Assembly: GCF_002631185.1 (NCBI RefSeq)
Contig: NZ_PDNU01000005.1
Location: forward strand, 54,222-118,221
Direction: 5' to 3'
From: Teichococcus rhizosphaerae
Lineage (GTDB): Bacteria > Pseudomonadota > Alphaproteobacteria > Acetobacterales > Acetobacteraceae
Length of the DNA: 64,000 nt
Part shown: piece by piece, positions 19,703-31,094 of the stretch
How the letters are laid out: every line of letters begins with the position of its first letter
How positions within the stretch are numbered: position 1 is the first letter of the stretch
The notes under the pieces: generated by a model
What the model was told of the DNA's origin: nothing
Seen by the model: only the letters and a program-made list of their open reading frames with translations
The model's database searches: none
Made by a program: the position numbers and the translations under genes

Positions 19703-20572
19703 ATGTCGATCTCCGCCACCGGCTTCGCCCGCCACATCGCCGCCTGCAACAACCTGGCCTCGCCGGCCGGGCTGATCCCCTTCCGCATCGGCGGCGAGCA
19801 GGTGGGGTGGCTCGGCGCCGAGCTGGCCCGCTGGCTCGCCTTCCGCCCGCGCGACTTCCACTTCGATGGCGGGGGCGTCTCGCTGGCCGGCCGGCTGCGC
19901 GGCGCCGCCGCGCGCGGCTCCGCCCTGGCCGACGCGGTGAAGGGGCTGGAAAAGGCCGGCTTCCTCCGCGTGCGCGGCGAGCCCTTCGACGTGCGCGCGA
20001 CGCCCGAGGGGCCGGTGCTGGCCACGCTGGACCGCGGCGCCGTGCCGGCCTTCGGCGTGCTGGCGCAGGGGGTCCACCTGAACGGGCTGGTGCGCCGCGC
20101 CGACGGGCTGCATGTCTGGATCGGCAAGCGCGCGCGGGACAAGGCGGTGGCGCCCGGGCAATGGGACAACCTGGTGGCCGGTGGCACTCCCGCCGGGCTG
20201 GATGCCTGGGAGACGCTGGTCAAGGAAGGCGCGGAGGAGGCCGGCCTGCCGCCCGAGCTGGTGGCGCGGGCCCGCCCCGCCGGCCGCATCTCCTACATCA
20301 TGCGGCAGGCGGATGGCGGGCTGCGGCGCGACATCCTGCACGTCTATGACCTGGAGCTGCCCGAGGACTTCATCCCCGTCCCGCATGACGACGAGGTGGA
20401 GCATTTCGAGCTGTGGCCGATCCGGCGCGTGCTGGAGGTGGTGCGCGACACGGACACGGTGAAGTTCAACGTCAACCTGGTGCTGATCGACCTGCTGCTG
20501 CGCGAGGGGCTGATCGACCCTGGCAGCGCCGAGGGCCGCTCGCTCCGCAACGGGCTGCAATCCGGCGCCTGA
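19703..20572 (+). CDS. DUF4743 / NUDIX hydrolase
   Basis: A protein of about 289 residues. An N-terminal DUF4743 domain (FARHIAACNN through about residue 115) precedes a NUDIX fold. The Nudix box region reads AGGTPAGLDAWETLVKEGAEEAGL, where the central REXXEE motif appears as KEGAEEAG, so the first Arg is Lys. Fungal and plant relatives act on thiamine-pathway damage products, but this is not proven for bacterial members. Start alternatives are ATG 19691 and ATG 19703. It is divergent from the Atm1-type exporter. Confidence 0.85.
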   Translation: MSISATGFARHIAACNNLASPAGLIPFRIGGEQVGWLGAELARWLAFRPRDFHFDGGGVSLAGRLRGAAARGSALADAVKGLEKAGFLRVRGEPFDVRATPEGPVLATLDRGAVPAFGVLAQGVHLNGLVRRADGLHVWIGKRARDKAVAPGQWDNLVAGGTPAGLDAWETLVKEGAEEAGLPPELVARARPAGRISYIMRQADGGLRRDILHVYDLELPEDFIPVPHDDEVEHFELWPIRRVLEVVRDTDTVKFNVNLVLIDLLLREGLIDPGSAEGRSLRNGLQSGA

Positions 20573-20635
20573 GGGGCGGCCCGCCACGCCGCCCGCCCGC
20601 CCGGGGCAGAGGGCCGGCGCGGGCGGCCGCTCCGT

Positions 20636-21466
20636 TCAGCGCAGCGGCTCGGCCTGCACGCCCCCGCCCTGCTGGTAGGAGGGCGGCGGCTGGTAGTTCG
20701 GCTGCTGGAAGCCCTGCGGCTGCTGCTGCTGGTAGGAAGGGGCGGCGGTGGCGGCCGGGGCGCCGCCGAAGCGCATCAGCGCGCCGCGCAGCGGGTCGGC
20801 GCCCGGATTGTGGGCGGCCATGTCCACCACGATCTGCCGCGCGCCCACGCTCTGCCCGTAATAGACGCGGTTCCAGTCGCTGCGGGCGGAGATCAGCGAG
20901 CCATCCAGCGCGATGCCGGCGTAAAGGCCGCGCGTCTTGGCGAAGGTGACGATGTCCGCCCCCACCGCGGCGGTGGTGGCGCCGGAGATGCCGGCGCCCA
21001 CCGTCGCCACCGCGATGGAGGCGTCGGCGCCCACCTTGAACTGGCTGTCCATCAGGGCGGAGAGGCCCTTGTCGGTCAGCACCATCATCATGACCATGGC
21101 GTCCTGCACGCCGATCTGCAGGCCGAGGCTGCCGGCGCCCAGGCTGTAGAAGGCGGGCGAGGACCAGGAGCCGGCACCGTCGCGCGCCAGCAGCACGCAG
21201 GAGCCGCCCTGCCCGCCCAGGATGAAGCCGGCGCGGAACACGCGCGGGCAGACCATCACGGCGCGCGCCCGGCGCAGCATGGTCACCGCGTCGTTGTAGT
21301 GGGCGGCATCGGCGCCGCCGGCGGCGCCCAGCATTTCCTGCACCGCCAGGGTGGAGCGGTCCACCAGCGCCTGCTGCTCCATCTGCGCCGCGGCCGGCCG
21401 CGCCAGGGCCGATGCCAGCAGCAGGGCGCCCGCCAGGGCGATTGGTGCGAAGATCGAACGCCGCAT
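20636..21466 (-). CDS. Exported SYLF (Ysc84-like) lipid-binding protein
   Basis: A 276-residue protein with a signal peptide (cleavage near AAAQ, residue 28), then a SYLF domain with FILGGQGGSCVLL, GLQIGVQDAMVMM and GADIVTFAKTRGLYAGIALDGS. A Gln/Pro-rich C-terminal tail (about 240-276) follows. ATG 21466 was chosen because GGAGG sits 6 bases upstream. SYLF domains bind phosphoinositides in eukaryotes, while bacterial members are exported proteins of unclear role. Confidence 0.87.
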   Translation of the reverse strand: MRRSIFAPIALAGALLLASALARPAAAQMEQQALVDRSTLAVQEMLGAAGGADAAHYNDAVTMLRRARAVMVCPRVFRAGFILGGQGGSCVLLARDGAGSWSSPAFYSLGAGSLGLQIGVQDAMVMMMVLTDKGLSALMDSQFKVGADASIAVATVGAGISGATTAAVGADIVTFAKTRGLYAGIALDGSLISARSDWNRVYYGQSVGARQIVVDMAAHNPGADPLRGALMRFGGAPAATAAPSYQQQQPQGFQQPNYQPPPSYQQGGGVQAEPLR

Positions 21467-21560
21467 GAAGGTCCTCCGGCAACCCATTGCCCAGGAATGG
21501 CCTTCCGGCTGCGGCGTGGCAAGCCCAACTTGCGGGGTGGCGCGGGTTTGATGCAGCCCC

Positions 21561-22193
21561 TCAGGCCGCGGCGCCGGGAGGCGGCTCCTCATTCACCGAG
21601 CCGACCCGCCAATGCGCGCCATGCCTCTCCAGCCGGGTCAGGGACAGGTTCTTCACCGAAAGCTGGAAGGCCTGGTGCGGGTCGAGCCCCATGGCGTGCG
21701 CCACCGCGGCGCGGATCGACCCGCCATGCGCCACGACCACCACGTCCATCCCCTCCAGCCTCTCCGCCATCTCCTCCAGCGCCGGGCCGACGCGGCCGAT
21801 CACGTCCTGCAGGCTCTCGCCGCCGGGGGGGCGCTCGAAGGCGCTGTGCGGCCAGAAGGGATGCGCCGGCTCGGTCAGCAGCCGGGTCATCTCCTCATGG
21901 GTGACGCCCTGCCACTGGCCCAGATGCTGCTCGGCGAAGCGCGGCTCCACCTCCGGCTCCGCCGGCCCGTAGCCGGCGGCGAAGATCGCCTCCGCCGTGG
22001 CCCGGGTGCGGGAGAGCGGCGAGTGAAACCAGCGCGCCCCCGGCGGCAGGCGGGCGGCCAGCCAGGCATAGGCGGCGCTTTCCTGCGCCATCGCCAGGGA
22101 ACAGATGGCGACATCCATGTCGCCATACATCACGACACGCGCCGAGGGCTCGACGATGGCGTGGCGGATCAGGAAGAAGCGGGTCGGGGTCAC
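21561..22193 (-). CDS. Histidine phosphatase family protein
   Basis: A protein of about 210 residues of the phosphoglycerate-mutase-like superfamily. The phosphoacceptor motif reads LIRHAIVEP (RHA rather than RHG). The later Arg (SPLSRTRAT), Glu (EQHLGQWQG) and second His (VVVAHGGSIRA) are all present. I prefer the GTG at 22193, which puts the first strand at the N-terminus. A GTG at 22277 would add a 28-residue basic leader. The combination resembles CobC/alpha-ribazole phosphatase-type enzymes, but the substrate cannot be assigned. Confidence 0.83.
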   Translation of the reverse strand: MTPTRFFLIRHAIVEPSARVVMYGDMDVAICSLAMAQESAAYAWLAARLPPGARWFHSPLSRTRATAEAIFAAGYGPAEPEVEPRFAEQHLGQWQGVTHEEMTRLLTEPAHPFWPHSAFERPPGGESLQDVIGRVGPALEEMAERLEGMDVVVVAHGGSIRAAVAHAMGLDPHQAFQLSVKNLSLTRLERHGAHWRVGSVNEEPPPGAAA

Positions 22194-22354
22194 GCCGGAT
22201 GCTCTAGACCCTTTCAGGCGCCGGCGGAATTGCCCGGCCCGGCCCGGAGCCGCGGCGGAAGAACTTCCGGCATTCACCGTTTGTTCAAGGCAGCCGCGGG
22301 AAAGTGGCGCCGGCGCGGCCCTCCCGCGCTTCCACCCGGATCAGGACCGCGCAG

Positions 22355-22760
22355 AATGCCGCCCCCACCTTCCGCCACGCCGCACGCCGCGGCGCCGAGC
22401 CTGCCCAATGCCAGCCGCCCCGCCGCCGTGCCGGAAGCGGAGCCGGTGGCCTGCGCCCCGGCCTGGGGCGCGCCGCACCCCATGCTGGCCACCCATGCCG
22501 CCGGGCTGGCCTTCAGCATGCGGCTGCCCGGCTGGCAGGAGCCGCCGCAGGGCAAGGCGGCCATGGTGGCGCTGTCCCAGGCGCTGGCCCTGCGGCTGAG
22601 CCTGCGACCCGATCTGAGCCTGGGCCTCGAGCCCGCGCGGCTGCCGCCCCCGGAACCCGCGCCATCGCCCGCCACCTCGCCGGCTCCCTTGCCTGCCGGG
22701 GCGGAGGCGCGGCGGGCCGCCGCCCCGCGCGCCCTGCCGGACCGCTCCTGGTTCGGCTGA
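22355..22760 (+). CDS. Possible Pro/Ala-rich hypothetical protein
   Basis: This open frame fills the 514-bp space between two leftward genes. It would encode 134 residues rich in Pro and Ala, with a middle part (HPMLATHAAGLAFSMRL) that could be structured. It ends in RSWFG. Third codon positions are almost all G or C, as in true genes here, which is the main support. No family is recognised and no strong ribosome site is seen before the ATG. It could be spurious. Confidence 0.42.
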
Positions 22761-22791
22761 GGCGGCAGGGAAAGGCGCGGCCCCCCGCGCC

Positions 22792-23592
22792 TCACTCGCC
22801 GATGTTGAGCAGCGCGCCGCTGCGGCGCGCCGCCTCGAACTGCGCGAGAAAGACGCGGCCAAGCAGCGCCAGCCACAGCGCGTCGAGCAGAAAGGCGGCG
22901 GCGAGGTGCCACCCGTCCACCCGCCCCTCCAGCAGCGCGGCGCGCATGCCCTCGAAGACATGCGCGGCGGGAATCGCCTGCGCCACCCATTGCAGCGGCT
23001 CCGGCAGGGTGGCGAGGGGGTAGAACACGCAGGCAAAGGGCGTCAGGCCGAACAGCACGGACCAGGCCAGCGGCTCCGCTCCTGCCCCGTGCCGCAGGAT
23101 CATGGCCGTGACGCCCAGCGCCACCGCCCAGCCCATCAGCATGAGCGCGGCGAAGAACAGCACCACCACGGGCCCCAGGGCGAACAGCCCGAAGCCGTAG
23201 AGCAGCCAGGCCAGCCCCACCGCCGGCAGCACGCCCACCAGCATGCGCAGCGTGGCCATGGTGACGAGCCCCGCCACCAGCTCCCCTGGCCGGAGGGGGC
23301 TGACGAAGATGTGGCCGAGGTTGCGGCTCCAGATCTCCTCCAGGAAGGAGAGCGCGAAGCCCATCTGGCTGCGCAGCGCCACCTCCCACAGCAGCACGCC
23401 CCCCAGCAGCACGCCGGCGGCCACCGTGGCGGTGTTCTGCTGCACCCCGGCGAGGTAGGCGGTGACGAAGCCCCAGACCAGCATCTGCAACACCGGCCAG
23501 TACATCAGCTCCAGCAGGCGCGGCCAGGAGCGGCGGTAGAGCGCCAGGTGCCGGTAGACCAGGCCCCAGACGCGGCGCAGCGCCCCGCTCAT
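22792..23592 (-). CDS. ABC-2 type transporter permease
   Basis: A 266-residue integral membrane protein with six predicted helices of the ABC2_membrane type. It has the extracellular-loop region LEEIWSRNLGHIFVSPLRPGEL that is conserved in ABC-2 permeases of the drug/polysaccharide exporter class. Its start overlaps the upstream ATPase gene by 4 bp (ATGA), so the two are translationally coupled. The exported substrate is not evident. Confidence 0.88.
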   Translation of the reverse strand: MSGALRRVWGLVYRHLALYRRSWPRLLELMYWPVLQMLVWGFVTAYLAGVQQNTATVAAGVLLGGVLLWEVALRSQMGFALSFLEEIWSRNLGHIFVSPLRPGELVAGLVTMATLRMLVGVLPAVGLAWLLYGFGLFALGPVVVLFFAALMLMGWAVALGVTAMILRHGAGAEPLAWSVLFGLTPFACVFYPLATLPEPLQWVAQAIPAAHVFEGMRAALLEGRVDGWHLAAAFLLDALWLALLGRVFLAQFEAARRSGALLNIGE

Positions 23593-24329
23593 GCCTCCAC
23601 CCTCCGGTCGCGCGCGATGTCGAGGAACACATCCTCCAGATTGTCCCGCCCGAAGCGGGAGACGAGCTCGTCCGGGCTGCCCTGATCGACCAGCCGGCCG
23701 CGCTTCATCATCAGCACATGGCCGCAGAGCCGCTCCACCTCGGCCATGTTGTGGCTGGCCAGGAGTATGGCGCAGCCGCTCTCGGCACGGTAATTTTCCA
23801 GCCAGCTCCGCACCCAGTCCCCCGTGTCGGGGTCGAGGCTGGCGGTGGGCTCGTCCAGCAGCAGCAGCTCGGGGCGGTTCACCAGTGCCTTGGCCAGCGC
23901 CACGCGCGTCTTCTGCCCGGCCGAGAGCTGGCCCGCCGGCCGGTCCAGGATCTCCTCCAGCTGCAGCGCGCGGGCCAGTTCGGCGATGCGGGCCTCGCTG
24001 CCGCGCACGCCATAGAGATGGGCATAGACGCGGAGGTTCTCCGCCACCGTCAGCCGGTGCGGCAGCGCCACATAGGGGGAGGAGAAGTTCATGCGGGCGA
24101 GCGCCGCGAAGCGGTCCCGCGCCATGTCGTGGCCCAGCACCGAGACGCGGCCGGCGCTCGGCACCAGCAGGCCCAGCAGCATGGCGATGGTGGTGGTCTT
24201 GCCCGCCCCGTTGCCGCCCAGCAGCCCCCAGGTGGCGCCGCGCGGCAGGGTGAAGCTCAGGGAATCCACGGCAGTGGTCTCGCCGTAGCGCTTGGTCAGG
24301 CCCTCGGCCCGGATGGCGGCGGATTGCAT
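23589..24329 (-). CDS. ABC transporter ATP-binding protein (ABC-2 exporter partner)
   Basis: A 246-residue nucleotide-binding subunit. It shows Walker A GGNGAGKTT near residue 39, signature LSAGQKTR, Walker B LLLLDEPTASLD and switch His in LASHN. It forms an export system with the coupled permease downstream, and both precede no other transporter gene. Drug, lipid or polysaccharide export are all possible. Confidence 0.92.
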   Translation of the reverse strand: MQSAAIRAEGLTKRYGETTAVDSLSFTLPRGATWGLLGGNGAGKTTTIAMLLGLLVPSAGRVSVLGHDMARDRFAALARMNFSSPYVALPHRLTVAENLRVYAHLYGVRGSEARIAELARALQLEEILDRPAGQLSAGQKTRVALAKALVNRPELLLLDEPTASLDPDTGDWVRSWLENYRAESGCAILLASHNMAEVERLCGHVLMMKRGRLVDQGSPDELVSRFGRDNLEDVFLDIARDRRVEA

Positions 24330-24375
24330 GCCCCGATTAAAGGGCGCCCCCGCCGCTTGCCCAGGGCCGCTTCCG

Positions 24376-25221
24376 TTACAACTTCGCCTGACCCGAAAGC
24401 ACCGTCACCACGGCGCCGCCCACCCACACCATGCCCCCCTCGCGCCGGAGGAAGACGCGGCCGGCGCGGCCCAGCGCCGTGCCCTGGCTGGCCACATAGG
24501 CCTCCGGCGCGCGGCCGCTGCCGATGAGCCACTGCCCGAGGCCGGCATTGAGGCTGCCCGTCACCGGGTCCTCCGGCACGGCCGAGCCGGGGATGAAGGC
24601 GCGCACCTCGAACTGGGCGTCATCGCCATCCACCGCCGGGTCCCAGGGCGCGACGAGGCCGGGCCACAGCCCCTCCAGCGCCGCGTAGTCGGGCGAGACG
24701 GCCAGCAGCTCGGCGCGGGAGCGCAGCAGCACGCCCACCCATTCCGGGCCGTTGACGATCCACTCCGCCGCCAGGATGGCCTCGGGCGCCAGCCTCAGGC
24801 CGCGCCCCAGCCGGGCCAGGACCTCGGGCCCCACCGGGCCGTGGCGGAGCAGGGGCGGTGCCGCGAAGGCGAGCCGCCCGCCCTCCTCCCGCCGGATGCG
24901 GACAGGGCCCACGCCGCATTCCTGCACCACCTCGGCGCCCCGCGGCCTGCCGCCCGCGGCCAGCCAGGCATGGCAGCTCCCCAGCGTCGGGTGGCCGGCG
25001 AAGGGCAGCTCCCGCTCCGGCGTGAAGATGCGCACCCGGTAATCCGCCTCCGGCAGGGTGGGGCGCAGCAGGAAGGTGGTCTCGCTGAGATTGGTCCAGT
25101 TGGCGAAGGCGGCCATCTGCGCGTCCGACATGCCATCCGCCCCCAGCACCACGGCCAGCGGGTTGCCCTTCAGCGGCGTGGCGGAGAACACGTCGACCTG
25201 CTGGAAATCGAGGCTGGGCAA
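24376..25221 (-). CDS. PhzF family isomerase/epimerase
   Basis: A 281-residue protein with the PhzF diaminopimelate-epimerase-like fold in two halves. The catalytic Glu is Glu47 in NLSETTF, and the conserved AGHPTLGS and EDPVTGSLN loops are present. There is no phenazine gene cluster nearby, so it is one of the many PhzF proteins with unknown substrate. It is on the same strand as pobA but separated from it by 74 bp. Confidence 0.88.
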   Translation of the reverse strand: MPSLDFQQVDVFSATPLKGNPLAVVLGADGMSDAQMAAFANWTNLSETTFLLRPTLPEADYRVRIFTPERELPFAGHPTLGSCHAWLAAGGRPRGAEVVQECGVGPVRIRREEGGRLAFAAPPLLRHGPVGPEVLARLGRGLRLAPEAILAAEWIVNGPEWVGVLLRSRAELLAVSPDYAALEGLWPGLVAPWDPAVDGDDAQFEVRAFIPGSAVPEDPVTGSLNAGLGQWLIGSGRAPEAYVASQGTALGRAGRVFLRREGGMVWVGGAVVTVLSGQAKL

Positions 25222-25295
25222 GGCGGCGGCTCCTGCGCGGGAGGATGGGAGGAGTGTTGTCCCATTCCACGCGCCTCCCTGTCCATGCGGCCCGC

Positions 25296-27452
<2,157 letters not shown>

Positions 27453-27456
<4 letters not shown>

Positions 27457-28223
27457 GCGTGCCGCCCGAGCCGCGCGACCTGCTGGGCGGGCTGTCCCGC
27501 GGGCTCGCCGTGATCGAGGCGTTCCACGCCCGGCCAGGCCGCGCCAGCATCGCCGAGATCGCCCGCGCCACCGGCATGACGCGCGCCGCGGCCCGGCGCT
27601 GCCTGCTCACCCTGGTCTCGCTCGGCTATGCGGAGGCGGATGGGCGCGGCTTCGCCCTCACGCCGCGCGTGCTGCGCCTGGGCGGGGCCTGGCTCGCCAG
27701 CGCCACCCTGCCCGCGCAACTCCAGCCGCAGCTCGACGCGGTGCGCGAGGCGACGGGCGAGAGCTGCTCCGCCGCCATCCTCGATGGCGGGGACGTGGTC
27801 TACATCGCCCGCGCGGCGGCGCGGCGCGTCGCCTCGGTGGCGCTGGGCGTCGGCAGCCGGCTGCCGGCGCACTGCACGGCGCTCGGCCGCGCGCTCCTCT
27901 CGGCCCAGCCCGAGCCGCTGGTGGACCGCTTCGTGGCGCAGCTCGCCCCCGCCGCGCTGACCGCCCACACCCGCACCACCCCCGCCGGGATCCGCGACGC
28001 CATCCGCGCCGCGCGGGAGCGCGGCTACGCGCTGGTGGACGAGGAGCTGGAGATCGGGCTGCGCTCCGTCGCCGTGCCGGTGCGCGACCAGCGCGGGCGC
28101 TGCGTGGCGGCCATCAACATCGGCGCGCGCACCGCGCGCGCGACGGACGCGGTGCTGCGGGAGCGGCTGCTGCCCGCCCTGCTCCGCGCCGCCGCCGAGC
28201 TGCGGCGGACCATTCCGGGCTGA
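27453..28223 (+). CDS. IclR family regulator, PcaR/PcaU-type
   Basis: A 256-residue regulator with an N-terminal winged HTH (SIAEIARATGMTRAAARRCLLTL, about residues 30-55) and a C-terminal effector domain (VALGVGSRLPAHCTALGRALL). The N-terminus matches the PcaR/PcaU/PobR subgroup that controls protocatechuate and beta-ketoadipate genes. The translational overlap with pobR and the following pcaIJF strongly suggest that it controls pca genes. Its stop codon sits in the first unit of a 15-bp tandem repeat. Confidence 0.9.
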
Positions 28224-28280
28224 GGCGCCCCAGGCTGAGGCGCCCCGGGCTGAGGCGCCCCGGGCTGAGGCGCCCCGGGC
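28221..28280 (+). repeat. 15-bp tandem repeat, four copies, starting at the regulator's stop codon
   Basis: Four units of TGAGGCGCCCCGGGC (first unit has one base change) occupy 28221-28280. Because the unit is a multiple of three, every copy carries an in-frame TGA after the IclR gene. A GC-rich self-complementary core (GCCCCGGGC) recurs in each unit and may form RNA structure. Confidence 0.92.
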
Positions 28281-28395
28281 TCACATAACAAGCCGTGCGC
28301 ATAGCGCACGGCGTTGCGGCGCCGCGCGCGCCGGACCTAGTCTCGCCCGCCATCAGAAGAACAGGGAATGCCATGACCCGCCAGGGGATCCGTCC

Positions 28396-29064
28396 ATGAT
28401 CAACAAGACCGTCCGCGACATGGCCGAGGCCATGCAGGGCATCGCCGATGGCGCCACCGTGCTGGTGGGCGGCTTCGGCTCGGTCGGCCAGCCCGACGCG
28501 CTGATCGACGGGCTGATCGAGCAGGGCGCCAAGGACCTCACCGTGGTCGCCAACAACGCCGGCAACGGGCGCGTCGGGCTGGCGCGGCTGATGGAGCTGG
28601 GGCGGGTGCGCAGGATCATCTGCTCCTTTCCGCGCTCCGCCGGCTCGGTGGTGTTCGAGGAGCTCTACAAGGCCGGCAAGATCGAGTTGGAGATCGTGCC
28701 GCAGGGCACGCTGGCCGAGCGCATGCGCGCCGCCGGCGCCGGCGTCCCCGCCTTCTACACCCCCACCGGCTACGGCACGCTGCTGGCCGAGGGCAAGCCC
28801 ACCGCCGAGTTCAACGGCAAGCCCTGCGTGCTGGAGCACGCCCTGCCGGGCGACGTGGCGCTGGTCCAGGCGCACAAGGCCGACCGCTGGGGCAACCTGA
28901 CCTATCGCCGCTCGGGCCGGAACTTCAACCCGGTGATGGCCATGGCCGCCGCGATCACCATCGCGCAGGTGGACATGGTCGAGCCGCTCGGCACGCTGGA
29001 CCCGGAGGAGGTGGTCACCCCCGGCATCTTCGTCGACCGCGTCCTGCTGCACCCCGTGGCCTGA
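28396..29064 (+). CDS. pcaI: 3-oxoadipate CoA-transferase subunit A
   Basis: PcaI and PcaJ transfer CoA from succinyl-CoA to beta-ketoadipate. The 222-residue alpha subunit contains the CoA-binding glycine loop as VGGFGSVGQPDALI (the family usually reads GGFGLCGIP), FPRSAGS and the conserved end GIFVDRVL. Adjacent pcaJ and pcaF fix the role in aromatic degradation rather than acetoacetate metabolism. A promoter and operator should lie in the 170 bp after the repeat element. Confidence 0.93.
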   Translation: MINKTVRDMAEAMQGIADGATVLVGGFGSVGQPDALIDGLIEQGAKDLTVVANNAGNGRVGLARLMELGRVRRIICSFPRSAGSVVFEELYKAGKIELEIVPQGTLAERMRAAGAGVPAFYTPTGYGTLLAEGKPTAEFNGKPCVLEHALPGDVALVQAHKADRWGNLTYRRSGRNFNPVMAMAAAITIAQVDMVEPLGTLDPEEVVTPGIFVDRVLLHPVA

Positions 29065-29078
29065 GAGGAGCTTCCCCC

Positions 29079-29732
29079 ATGAGCGAGACCAGCTTCACCC
29101 CGCTGTCCCGCAAGGACATGGCCCGGCGCGTGGCGCAGGACATCCCCGAGGGCTGGTACGTCAACCTCGGCATCGGAATCCCGACGCTGGTGGCCGATTT
29201 CGTCCCCGCCGAGCGCGAGGTGGTATTCCACTCCGAGAACGGCGTGCTGGGCATGGGCCCCGCCCCCGCCCCCGACGACGCCGACCCCTGGCTGATCAAC
29301 GCCGGCAAGCAGCAGGTGACGCTGCTGCGCGGCGGCGCCTATGTGCACCATGCCGACAGCTTCGCCATGATCCGCGGCGGGCACCTGGACCTGTGCGTGC
29401 TCGGCGCCTTCGAGGTGGCGGAGAATGGTGACATCGCCAACTGGGCGACCTCGGCCAACGACACCGCCCCCGCCGTCGGCGGCGCCATGGACCTCGCCGC
29501 CGGCGCCAAGCGGCTGTGGGTGGTGATGGAGCACACCACCAAGGAGGGCCACCCCAAGCTGGTGCGCCGCTGCGGCTACCCGCTGACGGCGATGCGCGCC
29601 GTGCGCCGCGTCTACACCAACCTCGCCGTGCTGGACGTGACGGAACAGGGCTTCGCGGTGGTGGACATGGCGCCGGGCCTGAGCTTCGACGACCTCCAGG
29701 CCCGCACCGACGCGCCGCTGCGCAAGGCCTGA
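29079..29732 (+). CDS. pcaJ: 3-oxoadipate CoA-transferase subunit B
   Basis: A 217-residue beta subunit, 14 bp after pcaI. The catalytic Glu is Glu53 in HSENGVLGMGP, and NLGIGIPTLV is the neighbouring substrate loop. The GAGGAG ribosome site lies just before the ATG. It forms the heteromeric transferase with PcaI. Confidence 0.95.
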   Translation: MSETSFTPLSRKDMARRVAQDIPEGWYVNLGIGIPTLVADFVPAEREVVFHSENGVLGMGPAPAPDDADPWLINAGKQQVTLLRGGAYVHHADSFAMIRGGHLDLCVLGAFEVAENGDIANWATSANDTAPAVGGAMDLAAGAKRLWVVMEHTTKEGHPKLVRRCGYPLTAMRAVRRVYTNLAVLDVTEQGFAVVDMAPGLSFDDLQARTDAPLRKA

Positions 29733-29860
29733 CGCCCGCCGGCCGCCCGGCGCGCGAGGCGCGGCGGGCGGCGGCTGGCCTGGCGGCCACATGGTTGGAC
29801 GACTGGCGGCCGGGGCGCGGATCGGCCACGATCCGCGCGGACCTCCATCGAGACACCGCC

Positions 29861-31066
29861 ATGCCTGATGCCTTCATCTGCGACGCCGTCCGCACGCCCA
29901 TCGGCCGCTATGCCGGGGCGCTGGCGGCGGTGCGCGCCGATGACCTCGCCGCCGTGCCGATCAAGGCGCTGATGGCCCGCCACCCCGGCCTCGGCTGGGG
30001 CGCCCTGGACGACGTCATCCTGGGCTGCGCCAACCAGGCGGGGGAGGACAACCGCAACGTGGCGCGCATGGCCGCGCTGCTCGCCGGCCTGCCGGACAGC
30101 GTGCCGGGCGGCACCGTCAACCGCCTTTGCGGCTCGGGGCTCGATGCCACCGCCATCGCCGCCCGCGCCATCCGGGCGGGCGAGGCGGAACTGATGCTGG
30201 CCGGCGGCGTGGAAAGCATGACGCGCGCCCCCTTCGTGATGGGCAAGAGCGCCGAGCCTTTCGGGCGGCAGGCGGAGATGTTCGACACCACCATCGGCTG
30301 GCGCTTCGTCAATCCGCTGATGCGCGGGCAGTACGGCGCCGAGTCCATGCCCGAGACGGCCGAGAACGTGGCGGCCGACTTCCAGATCGGCCGCGCCGAC
30401 CAGGACGCCTTCGCCTTCCGCAGCCAGGCCCGGGCGCGGCGCGCCATGGAGGATGGCCGCTTCGCGGAGGAGATCGTTCCCGTGGAGATCCACCGCCGCA
30501 GGGGCGGGCCGGTGATCGTCGGCCAGGACGAGCATCCGCGCCCGGACACCACGCCGGAGATGCTGGCCAGGCTCCCCACCCCCTTCCGCCAGGGCGGCAC
30601 GGTGACGGCGGGCAATTCCTCGGGCGTCAACGACGGCGCCTGCGCCATCCTGCTGGCCAGCGAGGCGGCGGCGGCGCATCACGGGCTGGTGCCGCGGGCG
30701 CGCGTGGTGGCCAGCGCCACGGCCGGCGTGCCGCCGCGCATCATGGGCTTCGGCCCCGCGCCGGCCACGCGCAAGGTGCTGGACCGGGCCGGGCTCGACC
30801 TTTCCGACATCGACGTGATCGAGCTGAACGAGGCTTTCGCCGCGCAGGCGCTGGCGGTGACGCGCGATCTCGGCCTGGCCGACGACGCGGAGCATGTGAA
30901 CCCCAATGGCGGCGCCATCGCGCTCGGCCATCCGCTCGGCATGTCCGGCGCCCGGCTGGTGCAGACGGCGGTGGCCGAGCTGCACCACCGCGAGGCGCGC
31001 TTCGCGCTGGTGACGATGTGCATCGGCGTGGGCCAGGGCATCGCCATGGTGCTGGAACGGGTCTGA
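29861..31066 (+). CDS. pcaF: 3-oxoadipyl-CoA thiolase
   Basis: PcaF cleaves beta-ketoadipyl-CoA into succinyl-CoA and acetyl-CoA, the last step of the pathway. The 401-residue thiolase has nucleophile Cys90 in NRLCGSG, the active-site His in [10 protein letters not shown] and the second Cys in MCIGVGQG. I chose ATG 29861 ([17 protein letters not shown]), which is the usual thiolase N-terminus. pcaG, H, B, C and D are not in the window. Confidence 0.95.
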   Translation: MPDAFICDAVRTPIGRYAGALAAVRADDLAAVPIKALMARHPGLGWGALDDVILGCANQAGEDNRNVARMAALLAGLPDSVPGGTVNRLCGSGLDATAIAARAIRAGEAELMLAGGVESMTRAPFVMGKSAEPFGRQAEMFDTTIGWRFVNPLMRGQYGAESMPETAENVAADFQIGRADQDAFAFRSQARARRAMEDGRFAEEIVPVEIHRRRGGPVIVGQDEHPRPDTTPEMLARLPTPFRQGGTVTAGNSSGVNDGACAILLASEAAAAHHGLVPRARVVASATAGVPPRIMGFGPAPATRKVLDRAGLDLSDIDVIELNEAFAAQALAVTRDLGLADDAEHVNPNGGAIALGHPLGMSGARLVQTAVAELHHREARFALVTMCIGVGQGIAMVLERV

Positions 31067-31094
31067 GGCCGCCCCGCCCGCGCGAGGGAGCCGG

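Noticed and set aside
17674..20349. A rightward open frame of about 890 codons opposite the Atm1-type exporter
   Set aside because: It has no domain and His/Arg-rich antisense composition. The exporter has all ABC motifs on the other strand.
28025..28309. A leftward frame with GAPQP repeats at the 15-bp repeat
   Set aside because: It is simply the reverse reading of the tandem repeat and the IclR gene end.
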